Assembly (NCBI GenBank): GCA_003994795.1
Contig: AP018269.1
Location: 1,677,346-1,741,345, forward strand
Direction of reading: 5' to 3'
From: Cylindrospermum sp. NIES-4074
GTDB lineage: Bacteria; Cyanobacteriota; Cyanobacteriia; Cyanobacteriales; Nostocaceae
Length of the DNA: 64,000 bases
Shown here: positions 47,872 to 57,295 of the stretch, piece after piece
How the letters are laid out: every line of letters starts with the position of its first letter
Numbering within the stretch: the first letter of the stretch is position 1
The notes under the pieces: generated by a model
The model's database searches: none
The model's input: the letters and a program-made list of their open reading frames with translations, nothing else
Told to the model about the DNA's origin: nothing
Translations under genes and position numbers: made by a program

Positions 47872-49131
47872 CTATCCTACCCACATATGTTGGGAAAATC
47901 GTACAGAAAAGCTTGCTAGTAAAATTGCAAAAAAGCCTATAACTGGGTATCTCCAACGATGATAACGAGATAACAATACGCCCAAAGCTACGCTTAGTGA
48001 CACAATACCGTAAGCAATACGACTAAGTGACCAAGTTCCTCCAGAAGCTAAAATTAGCCCCAATGAGCAAAAACCATAAATCACAGTGACGGGAGTAAGT
48101 TGAGTGCGTAATTGCCATAACAAGTAAACACCGCCAAAAACTGTAACCGCGTTAATCAAAGGATCACCCACTAGTAACCACGAAAATATGATTAAAGCAA
48201 AAAAGCCATAGTCTACTTTCACAGCACCTAACTGTTTACGGAAATGCCATAATAAATAACTGATAGCGATAATGCTTGCAAACAGCAGGGGATGAGAGAA
48301 GTCTTTTATATAGCCATATTTCAAATTAATTGGGCCTAATGTAATTTGCATCAGTATCTTCAACCAACCCTGCCAATAAAACCCCAGTGAAGGACGCCAT
48401 GCTTTTTGTGCATTAAAGAATGCCAACGCATCGCCAAATTTAAGTTGGCAATACAGACAGTAGAGAAGCAAACCGGTACTAGTGGCTAAACTGGCAAAGT
48501 AAGCTTTTATCCCTCTATGTTCTTGCCAAGATGCAAGCAATAGTGCGGGTATTAATGCTATCCCTGTTGAACGTGTTGCCGTAGCCATAGCGCCCCAAAG
48601 AAATGTCCAAGCATTTTGTTTTTGGTCAAAAGCCCGCAAAGCCGCTGCACTGAATAAAAGATATAAACCTTCTGAATAAATAACTGTGCCGAATATAGAC
48701 AGCGGAAACCAAGCTAATACTGCTGTTGCCCATCGTGCTGCACTCACGCCATGATGCTGATTTATCCAAGCGTAAGAGACAATTAGCGCACCCAAAAACG
48801 CGAAGTTATTGACTAGTGTACCTGCCGCTTCAAATGGCAAGCCAATACTCATAACTGCACGGCATAACAGCGAAAATAAGGGGAAAAATGCAACGGAATG
48901 TTCCTCGCCATCATTAATATATTCATAACCAAAAGTTGCAATTTTCTCATACCAAGTACTATCCCATGCAGAGAATACATCCCAACTAAATGTGGCAGCT
49001 ACTCCTTGTGGTGGTGTCGGCAGCAACGGGGCAATCAGCAACATACAAATGGCTATAATTAGTCGGCTAGATAGCCACATTGCTACAGGGAAATATAAGC
49101 GCTTGCCAAAAATATTTTTATCTTGATTCAT
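47872..49131 (-). CDS. PIG-V-like mannosyltransferase family membrane protein (copy 1)
   Basis: A 419-residue polytopic protein resembling the GPI mannosyltransferase 2 (PIG-V) superfamily seen in bacteria. The conserved Asp57 lies in FSAWDSTWYEKIA, followed by FGYEYI, AFFPLF and YSEGLYLLFSAAALRAF. It is clearly paralogous to the gene at 50637-51938 (same motif order: WDs-x-Y-x-x-IA, EGLYL, ALRAFDQKQ, WGAMATATR-TG-ALIPAL). Bacterial members probably move sugars across or on the outer face of the membrane; substrate unknown. Gap to the DUF2079 gene is 19 bp, so it is co-transcribed. Confidence 0.75.
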   Translation of the reverse strand: MNQDKNIFGKRLYFPVAMWLSSRLIIAICMLLIAPLLPTPPQGVAATFSWDVFSAWDSTWYEKIATFGYEYINDGEEHSVAFFPLFSLLCRAVMSIGLPFEAAGTLVNNFAFLGALIVSYAWINQHHGVSAARWATAVLAWFPLSIFGTVIYSEGLYLLFSAAALRAFDQKQNAWTFLWGAMATATRSTGIALIPALLLASWQEHRGIKAYFASLATSTGLLLYCLYCQLKFGDALAFFNAQKAWRPSLGFYWQGWLKILMQITLGPINLKYGYIKDFSHPLLFASIIAISYLLWHFRKQLGAVKVDYGFFALIIFSWLLVGDPLINAVTVFGGVYLLWQLRTQLTPVTVIYGFCSLGLILASGGTWSLSRIAYGIVSLSVALGVLLSRYHRWRYPVIGFFAILLASFSVRFSQHMWVG

Positions 49132-49150
49132 CCCTGTAACTCATGTAAGA

Positions 49151-50575
49151 TTACTGTTTTGTAAACAGATAAACATCATCGTGTTGATAAATGGTCTTGA
49201 ATTGCGGATTATTTTGAATCTGATTTATTAAGCTTGTAACAAAATTTTGATTGCTTAACCAACCTGGATGCCGAACATTGAGCAGTATATAATCAAACTG
49301 ATTTAACTCTTGTGGAGGTAACTCTGCATTTGTAAATTCAATCAATTTTCGGTGGGTTAAATGAGGGGTTATTTCGGCAGTTGTGTAAACACCTCCTTTG
49401 GTGTTAACTAGGGCGATAGATTCCCGCATAGACTGCCAAGTATCTAGAGATTTCAAGTATATCGACCACAAATAGCCATATTTTGCCAAAATCAAAAACG
49501 TTACCAATGACCACAAGATAATTGCTCGTTTAGTTCGTAGCCATCCGCCCCCATTTGCCAAGGTTTGAATCACAGCTAAAAATAAAAATGGTACTATTGG
49601 TAAAGAGTATTGAAAAAATAAGTCTTTTTGCTGGAGAGAATCAGCTAGCAGATTAATTCCCAAACAAGGAATAGCTCCTATTAAAGGTGTGATTCCTCTA
49701 AATGAAAGCCCCCAAATTACAGGGACTAGCAGCAAAAATAAATAGAATAGGTTCTGTAAGGAAAACAAATTACCCAAGATAAGTCCTGGGTTGAATAACA
49801 TATTTTTAGCCATTTCTGGAAACGAGTTTCCTAAATGGGCAAATCTATGAAGATGACGGTCTAGTGACGCAGCAGAACCACCAAAAACGGGAATGATAAA
49901 TTTGGTGGCGATCGCAAACCAGATAATACCGCTAATCAGCGCAATTGCACCATATAAAGGCTTCTTCTCCCAAAAAAGTAACCAGACTCCCATTGCTGCA
50001 ACAGTTAGGGCGAATACGGCTTTACATCCCAATACTAGGAAGATGCTCAAACAAAACCACCAAATTCTTCCTGTTCTCGCTGTCCAAACCGCCCACAGCA
50101 GTGCGCTTGGTATAATCACATCTAAATGAAAATCATACAAATTGATATTAAAAAGTAGTGGATACAATAAGTATGCCGTGACTATAGCTATGGATATTTG
50201 TACTGTCAAACCCGCTTGGCGTGCTAAAAGCCAAGTTGGTAAAGCACCCAATGACAAAGCCATAGACTGCACTGCAAACAACCAATACACGGTGGGATAG
50301 ATTTTGTACAGCACAGCCAAGGGATACCACATCCAAGCAGCATGGTCGCCAAGGATATGAAATCTCAGTAAGGAAGAAATTGGTGGTTGTCCCTGGCTAA
50401 TTAAATAAACGGCTTGATCAAAAATTCCTAAATCAGCAGAGGCTGATTGAAATAATATGTGGCGGATACTGCTACAAACAAACAAAATTAAAACATTGAT
50501 ACTAATCATCCAACCAATAGGGTTGCTGATTATCAAAGGCGAGATGAATGCAGTAAAATCTTTGTTCTTTGTCAT
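49151..50575 (-). CDS. DUF2079 membrane protein
   Basis: A 474-residue polytopic protein of the DUF2079 family (SADLGIFDQAVYLISQGQPP near the N-terminus, Asp in the first extracellular loop). The family is related in layout to GT-C glycosyltransferases. It sits between two PIG-V-like genes on the same strand (61-bp and 19-bp gaps), suggesting all three form one operon that builds a surface glycan or glycolipid. Confidence 0.75.
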   Translation of the reverse strand: MTKNKDFTAFISPLIISNPIGWMISINVLILFVCSSIRHILFQSASADLGIFDQAVYLISQGQPPISSLLRFHILGDHAAWMWYPLAVLYKIYPTVYWLFAVQSMALSLGALPTWLLARQAGLTVQISIAIVTAYLLYPLLFNINLYDFHLDVIIPSALLWAVWTARTGRIWWFCLSIFLVLGCKAVFALTVAAMGVWLLFWEKKPLYGAIALISGIIWFAIATKFIIPVFGGSAASLDRHLHRFAHLGNSFPEMAKNMLFNPGLILGNLFSLQNLFYLFLLLVPVIWGLSFRGITPLIGAIPCLGINLLADSLQQKDLFFQYSLPIVPFLFLAVIQTLANGGGWLRTKRAIILWSLVTFLILAKYGYLWSIYLKSLDTWQSMRESIALVNTKGGVYTTAEITPHLTHRKLIEFTNAELPPQELNQFDYILLNVRHPGWLSNQNFVTSLINQIQNNPQFKTIYQHDDVYLFTKQ

Positions 50576-50636
50576 TTATTTTTTGACACTGTTACAGCTA
50601 TCATTTCCGCCCATAAATCAATCTGCCTCCTGTTTT

Positions 50637-51938
50637 CTACCCTACCCAAAGCCCTTGGGAAAATCCCACTGCTAGCTTGACAAGTAGTGTGACAAACAAG
50701 CCCAAAGTTAAATATCCCAAACGCGGATGGCGATATAGCAGTACACCGATCGCCATAGTTAAAGGCACAATACCATAAGCAAGACGACTCAAAGATATGG
50801 TACCGCCAGAGAAGATCAGCAACCCAATCCCACAAAAGCCATAAATGACGCTAACTGTAGTCAGTCGTCTGCGGAAATGCCATAATATGCAGCCACCGCC
50901 CAAGACCATGAAAAGGTTGAGCAAGTTATTGATCAACTGTTCATTTGCCAGTGTCAATACACATAATATTAAAACGTAAAATCCATAGGCTACCTTCACA
51001 AAATTCAAATGTTGACGGTAGCACCATAAAGCAAAAGCGTTGCCAACAATTATGCTAAACAACACAGGATGCCAAAGGTTTTTAATTCCGCCATTGGGGC
51101 TGTCAACCCAACCATAATTCCAATTGTCACCAAAGGGAATTTGCATCAACATATTCAACCAACCTTCCCAATCAAAGCCTAAGGATGGTCGCCAACCCTT
51201 TTGGGCAGCTATAAAAGCTAAAGGGTCGTGAAAATAAATCGTACAATACACACTAAACAGGATTATTCCCAAAGCGGTTGCTAAACTGGCAATATAGGCA
51301 ATGGGTGGTCTGCGTTCTTTCCATGCGGCGATCGCCAATGCGGGAATTAGTGCCATACCTGTAGGACGTGTCGCTGTTGCCATTGCCCCCCAAAGGGCAG
51401 TCCAGCTATATTGCTTTTGGTCAAAGGCACGCAAAGCTGCTGTACTCAAAAACAAATACAGCCCCTCAGTGTAAATCACTCCTGTAAACATCGATAACGG
51501 ACAGCAAGACATGGCAGCAGTCACCCACTGCGCTGTACCCATGCCAAAATGTTCTTTAACCCAAAGGTACAAAAAGTAAAGCGCCGCCAAAAATGCCAGG
51601 TTATTCACCAGCGCACCTGCCATTTCAAACGGCAAACCCAGATTCATCAAAGCCCAAAGGCTTAAGGGAAAAAGCGGAAAAAAGGCTAGATTATGTTGTT
51701 TGCCGTCATTGATAAACTCATAACCATGAGTGGCGATCGCCCGATAATGTTCACTATCCCAAGCATCAAAAATCCCCCAGCCCAAATGGGACTGAATATC
51801 CACTGGTGATAGTAGCTTTGGTGTAATCAGCAACATGGCAGTCCAAATGATGATTCGGCTGAGAATCCACATGGCTGCTGGAAAGAGGAAATCATTTTTC
51901 CATAAGAATTTTTTTATAACTATCTGAGCTTTAGCCAT
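50637..51938 (-). CDS. PIG-V-like mannosyltransferase family membrane protein (copy 2)
   Basis: A 433-residue polytopic protein and paralogue of the 47872-49131 gene. The key Asp61 is in FDAWDSEHYRAIA, followed by HGYEFI, AFFPLFPL and YTEGLYLFLSTAALRAFDQKQ. First gene of the probable three-gene operon. The two copies differ clearly along their length, so the duplication is old. Substrate unknown. Confidence 0.75.
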   Translation of the reverse strand: MAKAQIVIKKFLWKNDFLFPAAMWILSRIIIWTAMLLITPKLLSPVDIQSHLGWGIFDAWDSEHYRAIATHGYEFINDGKQHNLAFFPLFPLSLWALMNLGLPFEMAGALVNNLAFLAALYFLYLWVKEHFGMGTAQWVTAAMSCCPLSMFTGVIYTEGLYLFLSTAALRAFDQKQYSWTALWGAMATATRPTGMALIPALAIAAWKERRPPIAYIASLATALGIILFSVYCTIYFHDPLAFIAAQKGWRPSLGFDWEGWLNMLMQIPFGDNWNYGWVDSPNGGIKNLWHPVLFSIIVGNAFALWCYRQHLNFVKVAYGFYVLILCVLTLANEQLINNLLNLFMVLGGGCILWHFRRRLTTVSVIYGFCGIGLLIFSGGTISLSRLAYGIVPLTMAIGVLLYRHPRLGYLTLGLFVTLLVKLAVGFSQGLWVG

Positions 51939-52352
51939 AGGCTTGATTGTTTCCCAATATTCCTTTATGCATCCTTTTATTTATGCTGGCAACATAGTAA
52001 TCTTTCAATAAAATTACGGGTATCTAATTTTAGAGTAAATCTCCTAAATTAAGTAACAATCTGATTATTTACATAATTTATCACTTAGTTAGAGGGTATT
52101 TTTCAGTAGCCACTGTTCATTTATTTTGACTCAACCTTTCTGTATTAATTTCCAAATCAAAGTATTTATATACACATTTTTCTCTATAGACAAATGGCTA
52201 TAGGCTAACCTTAGTAATTCCTGACTAGCGGTAATACTACTTGAGTAATAGCTGTGTACTGCCTATGGGTGCGTATTGATTGTGGTGATTGCTGTTATGA
52301 ATGAGTCCCAAGCATTTTATAGTTGGAATTGTCTGTAAATCCTTAAACAATT
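51939..52352. other. Divergent upstream region of the glycosyltransferase operon and dxr
   Basis: 414 bp, AT-rich. No gene or repeat recognised. It must hold both promoters. Confidence 0.4.
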
Positions 52353-53549
52353 GTGAAAGCTATTACTCTTGTTGGTTCCACTGGCTCAATCGGTACTCAG
52401 ACCTTAGATATTGTCACTCAGTACCCAAATCAGTTTCGGATTGTTGGATTGGCAGCTGGGAGCAATGTGGAGATGTTCGCATCTCAAATTCGGCAGTTTC
52501 GACCGCAAATAGCCGCGATTTTTGCGGCAGATAAATTACCAGCACTCAAAGAAGCAATCAAAGACCTCGATCCCCAACCAATTTTATTGGCTGGTGAAGC
52601 TGGAGTTATAGAAGTTGCCCGCTACGGCGAGGCGGAAACTGTTGTCACGGGTATCGTTGGTTGTGCTGGTTTACTACCCACAATCGCCGCTATAGAAGCA
52701 GGTAAAGATATTGCCTTAGCAAACAAAGAAACCCTCATCGCTGGGGGGCCTGTAGTTCTACCTCTAGTCGCCAAACATGGAGTCAAACTATTACCTGCTG
52801 ATTCCGAACATTCTGCTATATTTCAATGCCTCCAAGGTGTTCCTAAAGGCGGCTTGCGGCGGATTTTGCTCACAGCCTCTGGTGGTGCTTTCCGGGATTG
52901 GGATGTAGAAAAGTTAGCAGAGGTGACAGTAGCCGACGCTATCAAGCATCCTAATTGGTCAATGGGACGGAAGATTACGGTAGACTCGGCAACTTTGATG
53001 AATAAGGGACTGGAAGTGATTGAGGCTCACTTCTTATTTGGGTTAAATTACGACAATATTGATATTGTCATTCATCCCCAAAGCATTATTCACTCGCTGA
53101 TTGAGTTACAAGATACCTCAGTTTTAGCTCAACTCGGTTGGCCAGATATGCGCTTACCTATACTGTATGCTTTATCTTGGCCTGATCGCCTCTACACTAA
53201 CTGGGAACGCTTAGATTTGGTAAAAGCAGGAAATTTGACTTTCCGTGAACCAGATCATCAAAAGTATCCTTGTATGCAGTTGGCTTATGCTGTGGGCAGG
53301 GCTGGTGGTTCGATGCCAGCTGTATTAAATGCCGCCAATGAACAAGCAGTGGCGTTATTTTTAGAAGAGAAAATTCAATTTTTAGATATTCCCCGGTGTA
53401 TTGAATGGGTGTGCGATCGCCATCAAAATGATAACCGTGCCAATCCCTCTTTAGATGAGATTTTGGCAGCGGATAAATGGGCAAGACAAGAAGTTTTAGC
53501 TGCAACTGAAAAGTTAGCAACTCCCTCGCGGATCATCTCTCTACGCTAA
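52353..53549 (+). CDS. dxr: 1-deoxy-D-xylulose 5-phosphate reductoisomerase
   Basis: A 398-residue second enzyme of the MEP isoprenoid pathway, turning DXP into MEP with NADPH; carotenoid, phytol and quinone synthesis depend on it. Starts with GTG. The NADPH loop [14 protein letters not shown] is at 8-21, the metal and substrate sites lie in [32 protein letters not shown] and [11 protein letters not shown], all intact. Normal length. A weak hairpin follows the stop. Confidence 0.97.
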   Translation: MKAITLVGSTGSIGTQTLDIVTQYPNQFRIVGLAAGSNVEMFASQIRQFRPQIAAIFAADKLPALKEAIKDLDPQPILLAGEAGVIEVARYGEAETVVTGIVGCAGLLPTIAAIEAGKDIALANKETLIAGGPVVLPLVAKHGVKLLPADSEHSAIFQCLQGVPKGGLRRILLTASGGAFRDWDVEKLAEVTVADAIKHPNWSMGRKITVDSATLMNKGLEVIEAHFLFGLNYDNIDIVIHPQSIIHSLIELQDTSVLAQLGWPDMRLPILYALSWPDRLYTNWERLDLVKAGNLTFREPDHQKYPCMQLAYAVGRAGGSMPAVLNAANEQAVALFLEEKIQFLDIPRCIEWVCDRHQNDNRANPSLDEILAADKWARQEVLAATEKLATPSRIISLR

Positions 53550-53890
53550 ACATATGGATTACAGGAGGACATTGGTGAGGACGGTGAAATAAGTAAACCA
53601 CCCTCACCCATGTCATTCCTAATCAATTCATAGTTTCTTTATCTATCTACTAAATAGTAAAAATATTTTCAGGAATTTCCTCAAAAATTTACCTGACATC
53701 CTCATGATGGGGTTATTATTGGTTATACTCGAAAGGGACAATTGCAAAAAAAAGCTTCTACTAAAGATTTCAACAATAGTAATCACTTGGGTGCAACAGG
53801 TTTTGCGTAAAAAATTCTTACCAAGATTAAGATTTACCATTTTTGCATAAATACCCTCTTCAACAAGAGCGATTCTCAAGGAATTGATAT
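53550..53890. other. Spacer after dxr
   Basis: 341 bp. A 7-bp stem (GGTGAGG / CCTCACC, 53574-53580 with 53602-53608) lies 25 bp after the dxr stop and could be a terminator without a T run. A weak minus-strand frame at 53643-53879 has no protein-like features and is not called. Confidence 0.4.
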
Positions 53891-54085
53891 ATGATTGCTA
53901 CCTTGATTGTGGCTTGGATCGTCTTCACTATAATGTGGAAAGTGCTGAAAACGACCGTAAGCAACGCATTGATTATTTCCGCAGTGCTGATCTTATTAAA
54001 TCTAAGCTATGGTATTACTCCACAAGATGTTGCACATCAAATAACTCAGTTTGCTCAAACCCTGTCGCAGATAGGTATAAAGTGA
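53891..54085 (+). CDS. Small membrane protein, unknown function
   Basis: A 64-residue protein: hydrophobic first segment (MIATLIVAWIVFTIMWKVL), a second (NALIISAVLILLNLSYGI), then an amphipathic tail (TPQDVAHQITQFAQTLSQIGIK). The frame and composition look genuine. No family recognised. The overlapping frame beginning at 53884 is a shadow. Confidence 0.55.
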   Translation: MIATLIVAWIVFTIMWKVLKTTVSNALIISAVLILLNLSYGITPQDVAHQITQFAQTLSQIGIK

Positions 54086-54104
54086 CAAATTTTTTATTTT
54101 ATGT

Positions 54105-54262
54105 AAGCATTCAGCCGTCAGCTATCAGCTATCTTCAAGAATTTATGAGCATTCTGACAGAGAGATTAGTAATCGCTTTTGGTGTAAGTCTCCCCAACTC
54201 AAAACCCTTAAAGTTCAGTCTAAAACACGGTTTTGGCTGAATGCTGACCGCTGATAGCTGAA
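54105..54262. repeat. Inverted pair of (A)GCATTCAGC / TATCAGCT repeats
   Basis: AGCATTCAGCCGTCAGCTATCAGCT near 54105-54130 is matched in the reverse orientation by the block at 54230-54262. This is a short-repeat pair like other STRR blocks here and could form a large stem in RNA. Confidence 0.55.
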
Positions 54263-54365
54263 TGCTTACTATTTTATTAGTCTACGACGACAACTTTGTA
54301 CTGTTCAGGTAAACGTGGAGAATGGGCGAAAATGACTCATGGTGTCTGCCATTCTCCATCTCTAT

Positions 54366-54869
54366 CTACTTGAGTGATGCTGAAACTTTTGCCAATGCAT
54401 CCTTAAAACTGGCTGGCAACTGGCGCATAATCTTGCCTCTTTCCCGATCTACTGCAACTAATGTCACTTTGGCAGTAGCATATAATTGTTGTCCATCTGT
54501 GGAGGCGATCGCATAATCCCAATTAATCCGGACTCCAGTCGCCTCAGCCATGCGCGTTTTTACTACCACCGCCATACCTAATTGAATTGCCAGATGATAA
54601 CGCACAGACAATTCTACAACTGGCAAATCACAACCTAAGGCAACTAAATCAGCAAATTCAATACCTATTGAGCGCAAACATTCTACCCGTGCTTCTTCCA
54701 TCCAAGCTAAATAGGAACCGTGCCAAACATTTCCTGAATAGTCAGTGTGATGAGGTTGCACTTTAATAAGATATTCAAACCAGTTTTCAAATACACGGTT
54801 TGATGGACTGTCAATGGCACTGGTTGATGGTAGTTGTGGTTGGCTTGGTTGTTCTTCTGACATCTTCAA
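54366..54869 (-). CDS. 4-hydroxybenzoyl-CoA thioesterase-like (hotdog) acyl-CoA thioesterase
   Basis: A 167-residue hotdog-fold enzyme. The catalytic Asp43 is in HHTDYSGNVWHGSYLAWMEEAR, the YbgC/4HBT motif. A related cyanobacterial enzyme hydrolyses DHNA-CoA in phylloquinone synthesis; this could be the same or a general acyl-CoA thioesterase. The first 20 or so residues (Ser/Pro/Gln-rich) are probably a flexible extension, so a later start is possible. Confidence 0.8.
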   Translation of the reverse strand: MKMSEEQPSQPQLPSTSAIDSPSNRVFENWFEYLIKVQPHHTDYSGNVWHGSYLAWMEEARVECLRSIGIEFADLVALGCDLPVVELSVRYHLAIQLGMAVVVKTRMAEATGVRINWDYAIASTDGQQLYATAKVTLVAVDRERGKIMRQLPASFKDALAKVSASLK

Positions 54870-55540
54870 TTGGCTTACAGGCTATTTGTGAATAAAAATT
54901 AAACAATTAAAAAATAAATGAAACAGATATTTAGTTAAATTAAACGGTAACGGAAGCATGATCAATATGCGTGAGGTCACCAATCGCGTATTATACCCTA
55001 TAGTTTAATTCGGTACAAAATATATTGGCAAGAATTTAGGGAAGGCAAATTATTTGGCTGGTAAATTTTCCTTATTTATTTCCTGGGGTGAGGATATTCC
55101 TGACTATATCTAAAACTTTATATTCAGCTTTAGCATCAGCTTTAATTATATGAGTTAGTATTATTTATGAGTAATCTATATTTTAAGTGCTAATGAATAA
55201 ATGTTTCTCTTTCCCGACTTTTTCCGGGAATATATGGCTAATAAGCCAGAAAGTTTCTTGGTTGAGAAAGCAGAAGCCCTAATAAGGCGCAAATTAATAG
55301 CTGACGTAGAAAGGCATAAATAAACAAAAATATGTAAAGAAAGATGAATCATTTAAGTTTCTCTTTCCTCTTGCCTTCCCATCAGGTTTTGGCAGACGCC
55401 AAAGAACAGATGACGACCCAATCAAATGCTAGACACGGTAGTGGGTAATCGGCAAACTAGCGATCGCAAATCTCTTGCCGCTATTACCAATTACCTATCA
55501 CCGTTAACTAATTCCCTAGTTGCCATTGACCTTTAAGACC
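54870..55540. other. Intergenic region
   Basis: About 670 bp of AT-rich DNA between the thioesterase and the DUF1815 gene. A 40-codon frame at 55201-55323 (MFLFPDFFREYMANKPESFLVEKAEALIRRK) is charged and protein-like but unrecognised. No RNA gene seen. Confidence 0.35.
55201..55323 (+). CDS. Doubtful 40-residue open frame
   Basis: It starts MFLFPDFFREYM and ends in a charged, helical stretch (KPESFLVEKAEALIRRKLI). Codon use is plausible, but there is no clear ribosome site, no family and no neighbouring partner. It could be a remnant of a larger gene. Confidence 0.25.
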   Translation: MFLFPDFFREYMANKPESFLVEKAEALIRRKLIADVERHK

Positions 55541-55885
55541 TTAGTACTTTTTGGCCAGGGTTTTATTACCTGTCGAGGTTTGCATAGATTGCTTGACAAG
55601 ATTAGCCAGTTCTTGTAACTGATTAATTGCCTCTGCCCCCTCTAACTTCATTAATTCGCGATCGTCCCGCATCTCAGTCCAAGTGATCCCATAATCAGAC
55701 ACTAAGAACCGAATCAGGTGATTGTCTCCTAAGCTAACCATAAATGAAGCACTATTCATTTGGTCGCCACAGGTGTAACAGGAAGCAGGATAACCGCGCC
55801 GTTCTAGTACAACCGCCAAGGCTTGCAGGTTCATCACCAAGTCTTGAACGAATTGTCGATGTTGATGTGCTAGTCTCAGAAACAC
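55541..55885 (-). CDS. DUF1815 family protein
   Basis: A 114-residue soluble protein matching DUF1815, known only from cyanobacteria (MFLRLAHQHRQFVQDLVMNLQALAVVLERRGY, CYTCGDQMNSASFMVSLGDNHLIRFLVSDYGITWTEMRDDRELMKLEG). No function is established. A CxxC-like pair (CYTC) is seen at about 36-39. Stands alone, with a long upstream region. Confidence 0.75.
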   Translation of the reverse strand: MFLRLAHQHRQFVQDLVMNLQALAVVLERRGYPASCYTCGDQMNSASFMVSLGDNHLIRFLVSDYGITWTEMRDDRELMKLEGAEAINQLQELANLVKQSMQTSTGNKTLAKKY

Positions 55886-55962
55886 TTTTGTCCTCCAGAC
55901 ACCACAGTCATTTGAGTCACTTTTATATTTTCTTTAGATTTTCTCATCCACTGGTATTGTAA

Positions 55963-56798
55963 ACTATTCATTACAATTGCCAGAAGTTGATAGAGTAGTT
56001 AATTTACTACCTTGTTTAGGGTAGTTGATAACCGTTTTACTTGTCGTATCAAACTATTCAGTTTGCAAGTCCAAAGTCTCAGACAGAATTGTTAATCTTA
56101 ACATTGCCTTTATACATTTCTGTCGGCTAGGCCCTTACTTGAAGTGATCCGCTTTTAGAGTAACTCAAATTCAGCACTAGTCAAATGCTGAAAAGCTACG
56201 TATTACACTATTTATAGGCAATGTGCAGCTATATTCACAGCATTCACAGACTCTAACACGACTTTTCGTCGTTTTAGTACCCTTCGTCACTTTAGCTAAA
56301 TTGTGCGTTATCTAACATAGATTTCCTTTTGCCCAAGTATTGGGTTAACTCTAGCCCAAATCTCCGGGTTTTCAGGAGTTGGGCAGATGAGATGGCAAAC
56401 GTAAGATTTGAGATATTGAACTGAGTTTAAGTATATATCGTCTGCTTATAGAGGATTTATGCTTAAATTACGGAGACCAATGTAAAACTAAAAGTCCAGA
56501 GACACCTTACTGAGAATAACTAAACTCAGGACAGTGTTGTTGCCGAATTGGCAGTATTTCTGGACTTCAAAGTATTTACTAGGAAAACTCTGACGAAGTT
56601 ACGCAAGATGTCATGGGGATAATCCAGAGAAGGTGCAGAAACTTCATACTGAGCAGACAGCAATCAAGTCTGGATGTATGGCAGTTGCTTATAACTTTCT
56701 CAGGGACTACAGTAAAATCCGCTAGGGGATGGCGGCTGGTTGAAATTGATCAGCCCACCAATCCCTAGATGGATATAAATATTTACAAAACTGACTGT
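55963..56798. other. Long intergenic region with candidate structured RNA
   Basis: 836 bp between two minus-strand genes, with no frame. It contains two nested structures: a 6+4-bp hairpin (GCCCAA-at-CTCC...GGAG-TTGGGC) at 56354-56384, and a larger element at 56492-56567. Confidence 0.45.
56492..56567. ncRNA. Candidate three-way-junction RNA element
   Basis: An outer 9-bp perfect stem (AAGTCCAGA / TCTGGACTT, 56492-56500 with 56559-56567) encloses two inner hairpins: CTGAG/CTCAG (56510-56514, 56525-56529) and TGCC/GGCA (56541-56544, 56550-56553, extendable by G-T pairs). The strand is not decided. No known RNA family recognised; transcription is inferred only from the pattern. Confidence 0.3.
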
Positions 56799-57014
56799 TT
56801 ATGCAACCACTTGCCACCAACCGAAGGCCGGGCCAATAAACCGAATGGTTACCCATCCTGCGACCATAATACCGATGCCTATCCAAGCACCGCGAGTACT
56901 CCAAGTAACAAATAGTTCAGCTTGGTTTTTAGTGATGGGAACCCAGGGTAAGATGCGGGTATCTTGACCGTATTTTTCTCCAATTGAGGTTTTCCGACGC
57001 TTTGCTTCACCCAT
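56799..57014 (-). CDS. DUF2839 small membrane protein
   Basis: From the Met at 57014 (MGEAKRRKTSIGEKYG) it has 71 residues, with basic N-terminus and one hydrophobic segment (WIGIGIMVAGWVTIRFIG, about 44-61). It matches DUF2839, a cyanobacterial and plastid family with no proven function. The first ATG at 57035 adds MNFELLI and lies in STRR-like DNA. Confidence 0.75.
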   Translation of the reverse strand: MGEAKRRKTSIGEKYGQDTRILPWVPITKNQAELFVTWSTRGAWIGIGIMVAGWVTIRFIGPAFGWWQVVA

Positions 57015-57051
57015 AATCAGCAACTCAAAATTCAAAATACAACTTAGTTTC

Positions 57052-57280
57052 TCATGTCATTAGTCATTGGTCATTGGTCAAACAATTTTGGATTTTAGAT
57101 TTTAGTGAGGCAGCGCGGTCTTGGGGGTTTCCCCCATGAGCGACTGCCGAACCCGAAGGGATTTTAGATTGACCCCAGCAATCAAGTCAGGGGCTTGTAA
57201 CCCTTTTTAAAGGTTAGATTTTGAATCTTCAATCCCAAATCCAAAATTGAAAATCTAAAATTCGGTCATTGCCTCTCGCC
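57052..57280. repeat. STRR heptamers and a Nostoc dispersed repeat
   Basis: TCATTAGTCATTGGTCATTGGTC heptamers (57056-57078) are followed by ATTTTAG units and then by GAGGCAGCGCGGTCTTGGGGGTTTCCCCCATGAGCGACTGC (about 57103-57150), a sequence of the kind scattered through Nostoc genomes. More ATTTTAG/AATCTAAA units follow to 57262. Confidence 0.7.
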
Positions 57281-57295
57281 TCATTGCCTCTGGCA

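Noticed and set aside
53643-53879. 78-codon minus frame after dxr
   Set aside because: No protein-like features and no neighbours in the same direction.
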